Assembly: GCA_014058105.1 (NCBI GenBank)
Contig: JACGCM010002784.1
Span: 3,844,001 to 3,908,000, forward strand
Reading direction: 5' to 3'
Source: Kingdonia uniflora
Lineage: Eukaryota > Streptophyta > Magnoliopsida > Ranunculales > Circaeasteraceae
DNA length: 64,000 nucleotides
Each line of letters opens with the position of its first letter. The first letter of the stretch is position 1. The notes below the pieces were generated by a model. It was not told the origin of the DNA, searched no databases, and saw only the letters and a program-made list of their open reading frames with translations. The position numbers and the translations under genes are program-made. This document shows, piece after piece, positions 20,787 to 29,429 of this stretch.

Positions 20787-23700
20787 CAGTAGAATGTTGT
20801 AGTACCATGGGGGGGGGGGTTTCTTTTCTATATATGTAATCATCTTCTTGAGTCAGTTTGATTTGAATGTCCAAGTGTCCTTTCTCTATGCAGTTCTACA
20901 ATCCTCTTTGATTTGCTAACATCACCTGATAAGTCGTAGTGCCAGCACTCCCCTTCTCCCATAGCAAAACAATCAACTTTATTTTATTCTCTTACAATCC
21001 CACCAAAATCTCCTCTTCTACTAACAAAAGAGCCATTAGTGTGTGACATCACATTTCCATCTCTAGGAGGCCCCCAAGAATAAATTTTGATCACAGGCTA
21101 TTTATAAACAGGGTCAAGCCTCCATCTATGGCAGATATCCCTATTTATGGGTGAGTATGTAACTTTCAGTACTACGAATCTTGCTTTGATTATAATGTAA
21201 TTGTAGATATCCTGAAAGACTATTCTAGGTCTATTTATTTCCTGAACAAGTAATTGTATCTATTTTTGCAGATATGATAGATAAAATTGGAAAAGTAAGG
21301 TCATGAACTCCTGTACCTGTGTTTCTGGGAGGCATGCTGCAAATCCATTCCATTTTACTTTGAAAATGTATCACATGGTTATTATAGCAAGCTTTAACCA
21401 ACAAGTTCAATCAGACTTCTCTAACAAGATAACACTCGATGAAGAGATGACTACAACTCTCATTATTTGATTTACAAATTTGGCAAACAGAAGCAAAAAC
21501 CACATGTCTTTGCACCATTTTTTCTTAAGTGAGCAAACAATTATTGATCATCATCCATGTATTAAAGCCTTGCCTGGGTATTACTATGCAGTCCCATAAA
21601 AGATGTTTCCACTCAACTTTGGGTTTAACAATTCTTAGTTTTTCTATATCTGCTAATATAGTGAACTCTCTATGAACAATAGACATCCAAATAATTTTAT
21701 CTTTTGCACTAGGAACTTTAAACTTGGTTGATAACTCATTCATGATAGTTGGTACTGAATGGGTGATATGATGTGGTATTTGACATTTGTTGCTAAACAC
21801 AAAAGTGGTCACCTTTGCATAATCCCAAATAGGAGCTATACGTGATGGCAGCTCTAAAGCGATCAATGAGGATGCCAAATTTATGCCAGGGGTCAAACCA
21901 GAAAAAAATCTTCCCACCATCTCCAACTAGATGTTTTTTCTTCCTCTCTAGATTGATAAATTTGTCTCCAATCCCAAGAGTAGTCTCTTGGGACCTTGAT
22001 GCTCCAAAAGTTCATATTTCTTAAGGGGTTTTGCTGTATCCACTTCACCCAAGAAGAATCCTCTTTAGTTGCTATCTTGAAAGTGTGCCTCATAATTGAG
22101 GCTTTATTCTAGCCACTGAGATTTCTCAATCCTCCCTTATCTTTTGGTGTACATACATTATGTTTTTTCATAGGTGCACTCTTCTTTCCCACCACATGGC
22201 AAAACCAAAGAAATCTTGAGCATAGAGCATTGATCTTATCAATAATAAACTGAGGGAGAATGGAGATATTGAGCCAATAGACATTGAAGTTAGATATGAC
22301 TGACTATAAAAGCTGTAATCTTCCTGCATATGAGAGATATTTGTAACTCCAAGATAAAATTCTAGTCGACTTTTTCTTGATTAAGGGGGGGGGGGGAACA
22401 ATCACTTGATTTAAACCTGGTGAAGATGAAGGGGAGGCCAAGGTATTTAAAGGGAATTTTAGCTTCTTAAAAATCCATGATAACACCAAAAGGTCATCTG
22501 TAAATGTCAAGTACACAAAATTAGCTTTCTTGCATCTGTAATGAAGCTTAAAAAGGCCTTCTTTCACCTTAATATCTAATAAGAGACCAATAAATTCCAT
22601 AATAAGCACAAAGAGGTATTTAGACATGGGGTCACCCTGCCTCATCCCTCTTTGTCTCCTAAAGGACCTCTTAAGTCCACCATTCACTGAGACAGAATAA
22701 ATAGGTGTAGAAATAAAGTCCTTGATCCAGTCAATTAAAGGAATGAAGAAGGTGAGGGCTTCTAGGATGGTAATAATAGTTTTCCATGGACCATTTCATA
22801 GGTGATTTTAAGGCCTATCTTAGTAGTACACTTCGGTTTAGAAGCACTTGGTATGTGATAGTTTCTAAGGAGTTCATGGACAACCAACAAGTTGTCCGAG
22901 ATACTCCTTCCTTCAATGAAAGCAGACTGGCTATCACTTACAAGAAGAGATATGAATTTCTTCATTCTGGTAGTTATTATATTAGGGATAACCTTGTCTG
23001 TAATCTCTGAAATTGGAAGGGTTTTAACTTTAGAGACACTGGCTATAGTAGTTGCATTGACTTGAGAGAGAAATCTCTTGCTTCTAAAAAGGCATTTTAT
23101 GGCTTTAAATAAATCAAGATGGATAATTTTCCAACTTTACTTGAAGAAGTTTGCATCGAACCCATAAGAACCATGAGCTTTGTTGTCATCTATAGAGTGG
23201 AGAGCAACGATCTCCTCATTAGTAACATCCTTTATTAGCTCCTCATGATCATCTTAGTTTATTTTTTATTTAAACTGCAGGCTCTTGATGGCATTACGAT
23301 CCACTGTTGTGAAGTTGTTGCCTAAGATGTCCTTGTAGTAACTAACAGCTGTATCTGTAATAAAAGAATGGTCAGTGATTAGAGCATTACTTTCATCTCT
23401 TATAGAGTTAATGCATGCAGTTCCTATTTTTCCTAGCTATGATTGCTTTATGGAAAAAAGAGAAGCTAAAATCCCCAAGTTGGAGCCAGTAAACTCTAGA
23501 CTTTTTCTTGTGGAAAGCTTCTTCATTATTTGCCATTTCTCTGTAATGCTTTGTAGCTTCTGCCTCTGCAATATACAAGTTAAGGTCAATAGGGTCACTT
23601 TGGATAGTATCCTGAATATTTGTTAGCTTCTTCTAAGCTTTCTTTGCTAGTTCACAAGAATACCCAACTTTTACTTTCCTCCATCTAATAAGCTCTACCT

Positions 23701-24565
23701 TGGTTCTTTTTAACTTTTATTGTAGAATATACATTGGGTTACCAAAAGTTTCTCCTCTCAAGCCTTTTTTATGGTCTCCCAGCAGTCTTCAATATTATCC
23801 CAAAAATTAAAGTACTTGAAGGGTATCCTGTGATTGTGTCTCTGGATAGTGGTGAAGTTGACAACCATGGAGCTATGGTTTGAAATGCCAGCAGCCATAA
23901 ATTTAGTAATTGAGTTAGGAAAATTTGTGCATCGCCTATCATTGATGAGAGCTCTGTCAATCTTAGTCATTATTCAGTCCTGGGTGCAATACCTATTTGA
24001 CTAAGTAAATTTGTGACCATTATGGCTCATGTCCATGAAGTTAAGATCACTAAGGTAGTTTTGGTATTTGAAAAGCACTTCTATGCAACTGGTCTACCAC
24101 CCCACTTATCCTTATTGCTAAAGACTGAGCTAAAATCTCCTCCTAGTAGTCAGGGCTTGTTGTAAAACCTGTTGATGTTGTAGAGGTCCCTCCAAAGAAC
24201 ATATCCCTCTACCACACTATAAGAGCGATAGATAACAGATATTAGTAAACTATGATGGAAACTCTCTACTATACAATGTATCACTTGTGGGAATACTCCC
24301 ACAATTGTTACATCACATATAGAAGGGTCTCAACAAACTAAGATCCTCCTAGTGTTGGTGTCATCAACAGTGCTAATAAACTGCCAAGTGGGGCACATAT
24401 TCATAACTATCCTAGTGTTATTCTCTTATTTTAATTTGGTTTCTACTAACCTAATAAAGAATACTTTGTGCATACTAAGCATTTTGTGGAATTCTTTATA
24501 TTTTAGATGATCATTAAGCTCTATTATTCCAAAAAAATAGTACAATTCATAGTTAATATGTATAA

Positions 24566-25307
24566 GTTCAACAATCCTTACCAAATGTGCAAAGTTATTT
24601 GCCTAAGTATTATACTTCATGACATAATGGTGGTCTTACATATAGTATACTCACTCTCGGCATGGAGAATTACATTCTGGATATCCAATGCATAAACTAT
24701 AGCAACCCATGCTACTTTAAAGCTAAACTTTTGGGGGAAGGGGACCAGCAGCCCCACCAGCCCTAATGTAGTTAATTAAATTAGAACTGGAGTTATGGTA
24801 CATGATAAATGTGGACCCTTTGTTTACTACCCTTAGATCAAGAGTGCTACAACAAAGTTTGCCATTGTTACCATCACACTGCTGGACAAGAGTATTGGAT
24901 AAGCCTGCATGATGAAAACCAAAAATATTTTCCTGAAAATGTTGTAGGTATATGAAATTGTTCAAGTTTCCTTTAAAGATTGCCTTATATTAAGGCACTG
25001 TAACCACTAAAGGTGTTATCCCAAATAGACAAATTCCCCTACTCTCAATGTTTAGACTGACACTCACAATGGATCTCCTAGGAAACTTTCCTAGGGGAGT
25101 CTAACTCTTCTCAAGATTGTTGTTCCTTATGTATTTTTACCCCTCCTTGATTGTATGCCTATATCTATTTTTATTTTAAGCCTTAAGCTGGTCCTTCCAT
25201 TTACTTGCTTATTTAGTATAAGTAAGGAGCAAAGCTCAGCTACTCTCACTCTTTAAGAACTTTAACTTGATTTTCATACTTAAACAGTAATAATAGTAAG
25301 TAACTTT
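24566..25307 (-). other. Unassigned stretch upstream of LINE B ORF2
   Basis: 742 bp between the LINE B ORF2 start and the family-2 LTR. An 80-codon open stretch (24965-24723, -) ends in a GGAAGPLPP-type sequence and could be the end of a LINE ORF1, but no DUF4283 motif is visible. The rest (24970-25307) shows no coding or structural signal I can support. Confidence 0.35.
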
Positions 25308-25906
25308 TGTAATGGCCTAATTCCGTAAGTACGAGATGGCTCATTTAGCTCTAACACCAATATTTCTGTGACACAAACAAATATAAAGTAAGAAATGACA
25401 CAGGTGAATTAGCGTAAAAAAAAATTGAATATGTAAAAAACCATGACCTTGGGTTGTGGGTTTTAGTAACAGTGACTTTTATTGCTTGAGGCTGATATCT
25501 TATTACAAGCGATCTCTCAAACTAGAAATACCTGACCTTGAAATTAAGAAATTTGATATTTGAGAATCTAGAAAATATGGCTCTCTTGGTGATTTCAAGT
25601 ATATTTTTTGGTCTTTATCTCTTTTGGAACTTTTTCTTTATATAGACCTTTCCCGCAATTCTTTATCGTGCTAAAGCACGCTCATCGAATAATGCGGTAA
25701 GTGACGGTTGACTAAATAACTATTGAGTTCATGAGAGACAGATGTCCTTGACTTGTTCATGCTTTTCAGTTGTGCTCAACCCACGTTCTTCATCAGTTCG
25801 TGGTATAGGTGTCAATGCTGGCTGTTTATGTCACTTTAAAAATGCGTGAGTCTAATGTGGTGGTAGTTCGAATTAGAAATAGTTTGAATTAGGTTAGATC
25901 CCTACA
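25308..25906 (-). repeat. 3' LTR of the family-2 Tat element
   Basis: 599 bp. Plus-strand text starts TGTAATGGCCTAATTCCG and ends GATCCCTACA; its outer edge resembles the family-1 LTR edge (TGTAGGGGCCTAACTTCG). The right side adjoins a C-rich stretch that is the polypurine tract on the minus strand. A TATA-like box occurs on the minus strand near 25645 (complement of CTTTATATAGAC). Only one copy is in the window, so the boundary rests on the TG/CA ends, tract and similarity to family 1. Confidence 0.72.
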
Positions 25907-25922
25907 ATCTCCCCCTCGCGAC
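25907..25922 (-). promoter_or_regulatory. Polypurine tract, family-2 element
   Basis: Minus strand GTCGCGAGGGGGAGAT directly before the LTR start TGTAGGGATC. The family-1 elements have GAGAGGGGGCGAA in the same place. Confidence 0.72.
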
Positions 25923-26165
25923 TGAAGTCACGAGTGACTTTGGTTCAGAAAGAATCTGTGAGTATATTATTTTTGAAAGTTGAAAAGTAAGGATATATTA
26001 ATGTGGATTTGACTGTATGGAAAATGTGTATATTTTTATGGGGGGATGCTTTTGCATAGAATGATGATGGGAATATTGATGTACGCGACGTTTGGGGTTT
26101 TGAGAGTTTCTTCTGTTTGGAATGATGACGCTTGGGAAACATACCTATATATTAAAAATTAGGGT

Positions 26166-26176
26166 TATATAAATAG
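26166..26176 (+). promoter_or_regulatory. TATA box of the first small antisense gene, family 2
   Basis: TATATAAATAG on the plus strand, opposite to pol. With the family-1 insertion discounted, it lies about 80 bp before the ATG at 39678, a normal promoter-to-start distance. Confidence 0.5.
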
Positions 26177-26232
26177 TACATGTACCGAGGATTATGGCCA
26201 GGTACGCTGTTTATTGTAAAATTCTTCGGAAG

Positions 26233-26237
26233 TCTAT
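26233..26237. repeat. Target duplication of the family-1 element, left copy
   Basis: TCTAT before the left LTR; the right side has TCTAG at 39666-39670, four of five bases alike. Confidence 0.6.
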
Positions 26238-26950
26238 TGTAGGGTCCTAACTTCTTTCAGAGGGGAAATAGGCTCTTACAACTCAGGGTTAATCCTCAAC
26301 CAAAGGAATCCGTGTAAGTAATCTAAAGCATGAACAATCTATAGATAAAATACATGCATAGAGGCCCAAATATGACGCTCTGCGACTTCTGTTGAGGATT
26401 TTTAAGAGTGCCTTTATTACGGATGAGTAAGTGAAGGTTTGAATACTGGGTTTTTACAGGGTGGTCGAAGGTAAATTACATAGGGGCTGGGGTAAATTTT
26501 TCTAAGCCCCCCCCCTCGGTTACCCATCTCTCCTATTTATAGAGCATATGAAGGGCTGAGTTACAAGGGTTAAATCTGATTGTAAGGGTACCATCCGGAT
26601 ATTCCGGCGGTGGTATAGGCACCGGACATGTCGATACTGTCACTGTACTTTTTTACTGTGGCAGTGGTTGGGATGTCACTGTAGCTGGAAGGACCAACCA
26701 CTGCGTTGTCTTGTCTGGCGAGCTGTCTACCTGTCCCGTCATACCTCGACCATATGCAGATATGGTCGAAGTACTTTTATTGCGTTGTGTGGAGTCTGTC
26801 CTTGAGGATTGTTTAGAGTCGAAGCTTCGATTTTAGGTGAACTTGGGATGGCTTGCTTAATGATTAAATGGGCTTCGATATATTCGAGTAGGCTTCGATG
26901 TAGCCTTCGAGTGTCTGAATGGGGTAGAAGGCTGCGAGTAGGTTACTAAA
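26238..26950 (-). repeat. 3' LTR of family-1 element 1
   Basis: 713 bp; plus-strand text starts TGTAGGGTCCTAAC and ends GTTACTAAA, where the homologous LTRs end CTACA, so the terminal dinucleotide has mutated. It contains a sense TATA box (complement of CTATTTATAG, 26533-26542), an 11-bp perfect inverted repeat (26661-26671/26694-26704) and a 10-bp palindrome with a 4-base loop (26746-26769). A C9 run lies at about 26507-26515. Confidence 0.9.
26661..26704. repeat. LTR stem-loop with covarying arms
   Basis: GCAGTGGTTGG and CCAACCACTGC, 11 bp perfect, around a 22-base loop holding GTCACTGTAGCT. Equivalent stems in the other LTRs are at 39376-39418, 52848-52886 and 20310-20346. In the last two the central pair is changed on both arms (GTGG/CCAC becomes GTTG/CAAC), so pairing is kept. 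Confidence 0.75.
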
Positions 26951-26968
26951 TTCGCCCCCTCTCAGCGA
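26951..26968 (-). promoter_or_regulatory. Polypurine tract, family-1 element 1
   Basis: Minus strand CTGAGAGGGGGCGAA directly before the 3' LTR; the same in element 3 at 53117-53133. Confidence 0.78.
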
Positions 26969-27205
26969 AGGTCTCTAAAACTGGCGTAGAGGCATTTGCT
27001 GAGAAAACTCTTTGGCCTTGGAAGTTGAGCGGTTTGACTGTTGGTTTACGGGTAGGTAATTAAAGAGGGTAATAAGGAGGTGCTGGTAGTTATAGGGTAA
27101 TAAATGAAATGGGGCTATAGGTATGGGCTATTGAGTAGGGACACCGTGTAATCTTTTTCTTTTTCATTCTTCTTCCTTTCTACTACAAATTTTTGAAAGT
27201 TCTAT

Positions 27206-27541
27206 GGATACCGCGCCCAATACACGATATTAAAAGAGGATGGGTTTGCCCGGGATCGTCATGCAGGGCAGAAGACTGCTAAACTCCATATGAAGTTCAT
27301 CGGGCATCATGATCTAGACTGGGATCTGCCCGAACTGGTAGAGGTAGAGGCTGGAGAGCTCTTCAACGAGGAGCCTTACGCCTATCTTTGGGACCAACTG
27401 ATGAACAACTTTACTACTGTGGAGAAGCGCTATTTCTTTCTGTCGGCTTTGGCCGAATGCCTCGTTTGTGCAAAAGAGGAGATGGAGGGACAAAGTACGG
27501 TTAGTAGAGCTGGGCCATCTGGATGTAGGGCTACTATTTGA
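27206..27541 (+). pseudogene. Small antisense ORF 1 (element 1)
   Basis: About 110 codons on the strand opposite to pol. Start ATG at 27206 (MDTAPNTRY), a frameshift near 27240-27280, then an open frame to 27541 with HDLDWDLPELVEVE and YLWDQLMNNFTT. The copy in element 3 (53388-53730) is alike over the whole length, including DTxPxTxY at the start and LDWDMP. The protein resembles small antisense ORF 2 further right, suggesting duplication. Function unknown. No clear TATA box; a weak TAATAAATG at about 27100 is shared with element 3. Confidence 0.55.
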
Positions 27542-28057
27542 GGTGGTGATGATGGGTCTCTTTGTATTGTAAGTTTTTATGTAGAGGTTTTTGTTTGGGC
27601 TAGTTGTATGAATGTATTTGGGTATGAAATTTTGTTGTTTTGTTGTTGTATGGGGTGGAATGGAATGAGAATAATATTTTACTGCATATTTGAGTTTTTG
27701 TAACTGCTAGGCATTGGAAACGTATAGACTTGTAGGCACAATAGAAAATTTATCACATCCAATGTTAACGGGTAATACTGATTAATTCTGCGAATGGTGT
27801 TCTCGAAGAATAATGATGTGGTCGAATGTAATTGGCGAGGTGTAAGGAATTGGGGTCAATGGTTCGATGCGAGAGTGGTCGATGGTTCGATGCGTGAGTT
27901 TCGACTACAAGTCCTCGTAAATGGTGTTTCCATGCGCATGCAGAGAAAACTGTTACGTCTAGGAAGTTGTAGAGGTTGGACTGTTGAGTTTTCAAGGTGG
28001 GAATTGAAGGTTGCAATTAATTCAGCTTGGGAAGTGGGAATGTTGAAATTGTTCTTT

Positions 28058-28068
28058 ATGTATAAAAG
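28058..28068 (+). promoter_or_regulatory. TATA box of small antisense ORF 2 (element 1)
   Basis: TGTATAAAAGGA about 80 bp before the ATG at 28141, with a pyrimidine-rich leader in between. Element 3 has AGTATAAATAGG at the same distance (54307). Confidence 0.62.
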
Positions 28069-28140
28069 GAACTGTTATGGAGAGGGTTTCTCATCGTTCT
28101 GCATTCATTCTTCATCTGTCTTCTTTTTGCTCGGATCAGA

Positions 28141-28458
28141 ATGGCGGCAAATGTACCCACACAAGAGAACCAGGTGGTAGTGAGGGTCAGGCGAATACAG
28201 GAGAGGACATTGGAGCTACAATAGAGGTTTAGTATCGATCAGGATATTGATGTTAAAATGCTGAATCTCTTTGAAGTGGAACCCGTGACACCCATTGCTG
28301 GAATGTCTTTTGCATACTGGTGGGGGATTCTTTAGATGATGGGACCATTTCCGGGTCATCGGTCATCACTGCTGGAGTCCTTCGCGGAAGAAATGGTGGA
28401 CGAGGAGGATCCTGGTGCTGTGCCTTTGGTCGAAGAGGAGCATCCCACTGATAATTAG
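28141..28458 (+). pseudogene. Small antisense ORF 2 (element 1)
   Basis: About 105 codons with two in-frame stops. Key blocks: MLNLFEVEPVTPIAGMSFAYWW (28258-28323) and MMGPFPGHRSSLLESFAEEMVDEED (28336-28410). The element 3 copy has the same blocks (NLFEVEPIAGMPFAYWWG, MMGPFPGHRLSL), so the protein was under constraint before the elements decayed. It is similar in layout to small antisense ORF 1 (LDW-x-MP, then -x-VE/LDP-, then AYLW/AYWW, then L-x-x-ALAECL/LRESFADEM). No known domain recognised. Confidence 0.6.
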
Positions 28459-28679
28459 GGTTCTATTTCTGTTTGGTGTTTTGTTTAGCTTTTGTTGTTG
28501 CTATTTTCTTCCTTTTTTTTCTTTTTTATGGGGTCTGCAGTTTGTACCTGATGACTTATCTTGATGAATGAAAATGGGATTTTAAATAACTATTGAAGTA
28601 GTATTCTATCTTGTAATAAGTAGCAATTTGAGCAGTCATACTAAAAGTCTGAAATATCGAAATAGAAATTCTAAACTGT

Positions 28680-28925
28680 CGTGGTAACGGTAACATCTGT
28701 CGATGGAGGATTATGAATTCTCGAAGTAGTATCCTGAACTATCGAAATAATAGTATAATCTGTCGAAGTTGTATTTCGAACTGTCGAAGGAAAATCTTGA
28801 ATTATCGAAGTTAAAAAATGGTGGTCCGTCGAAGTAGAATTTTGATTTTTTGAGGTTGAAGTCTACTTGGTCGAAGTAAAAATTGTAACCTATTGAGGTA
28901 GACGGATGATCTTTCAAAGTAGTAA
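28680..28925. repeat. Degenerate tandem repeat, about 24-bp period
   Basis: About ten degenerate copies of a unit centred on TCGAAGT with a gap of 16-18 AT-rich bases. The periodicity shows in the minus-strand translation as repeating YxFD / YYFDSS blocks every eight residues (28917-28711). A shorter trace is at about 54820-54900 in element 3. Non-coding spacer between antisense ORF 2 and the main antisense gene. Confidence 0.6.
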
Positions 28926-29392
28926 GGACATAAAGTTTTGTACTGACGAATGTACGATATATTTGTGAATCGAAATGGAGGTTGTCTGTTGATGAATGGT
29001 CGAGACGCAGTAAAGTCGATTACTCGTATGTGAGAAATGTGTCAAAGTTTTTGGTGGATTTGACTGATCGTACTGGTGGCTCAGACAGCTGGCTTGTCAG
29101 AATAATATATGTGTCTGGGGCAGTATGCAGACAGGTAGTCATTATTGTTGTCCTCATTTTACAGAAAAGTTGTAATTTAATGTTTGTATTTGACTGTTTA
29201 GCTTCGAGTGAGAGTGAAAGGGCTTAAGAAGCTTTAGTTTTATAGGTAATTTGAAGTGAGCGTGCAGCTCGCACGTAATGGATATGAGGGGTTAATCGGT
29301 CAAAACACATTGTAGCCGAAAAACCTGGGGTAGTGGGGTTGTGGTAATGATTGTGGATTGAAAATCGAGGCAGTTTTAGTATTCCGAGAAGG

Positions 29393-29399
29393 TATATAA
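29393..29399 (+). promoter_or_regulatory. TATA box of the main antisense gene (element 1)
   Basis: TATATAA, followed by a leader (about 29430-29550) and a 5'UTR intron. Element 3 has TATATATA at 55417 in the same context. Confidence 0.62.
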
Positions 29400-29429
29400 G
29401 TGTGAGAGAAGTAACCACTGTACTGTACA

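Larger units (their letters stand above)
19845..24565 (-). pseudogene. LINE B ORF2: endonuclease, RT, zf-RVT, RNase H (split by solo LTR)
   Basis: N-terminus near 24555 reads FWNNRA then LND in a shifted frame (normally WNxRGLN). A RLVETK block follows at about 24455. Endonuclease: LLGGDFSSVF at about 24160-24130 (GDF present, preceding W now a stop) and TKIDRALIN with GISNHSSMV at 23970-23860. RT: SAFIEGRSISDN (about 22930-22890), RQGDPMSKYLFVL (about 22650-22610) and the catalytic LTFTDDLL (about 22510-22485), then YLSYAGRLQLL at 22340-22305. A zf-RVT region has open text at 21926-21525 and C-x2-C...HLFIEC near 21490-21440. RNase H: SWGPPRDGNVMSHTNGSF at about 21085-21030 and, beyond the solo LTR, HKYRETNKCSDFIA near 20040-20000. 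Confidence 0.82.
19825..25307 (-). mobile_element. LINE B, L1-like non-LTR retrotransposon
   Basis: Minus-strand LINE of a different family from LINE A. It begins on the plus strand with fifteen T (poly-A tail, 19825-19839) against Athila copy 3 RT. Its ORF2 has endonuclease, RT, zf-RVT and RNase H. The RNase H is split by a solo Tat LTR at 20081-20781. The 5' end is unclear; sequence from 24566 to 25307 may hold 5' UTR or ORF1 remains and is cut by the family-2 LTR at 25308. No target duplication could be found because the 5' end is not in view. Confidence 0.82.

Noticed and set aside
24723..24965. Complete LINE B ORF1
   Set aside because: Only an open stretch with a proline-glycine end; no DUF4283 motif, so left as unassigned.
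25366..25385. TGACACAAAC as a possible duplication of LINE B
   Set aside because: It is the reverse complement, not a direct copy, of GTTTGTGTCA at 19814-19823; a target duplication must be direct.
27794..28180. Plus-strand ORF of 128 codons between the small antisense ORFs
   Set aside because: Not conserved in element 3, runs across the TATA box and overlaps the start of small ORF 2; probably leader sequence.
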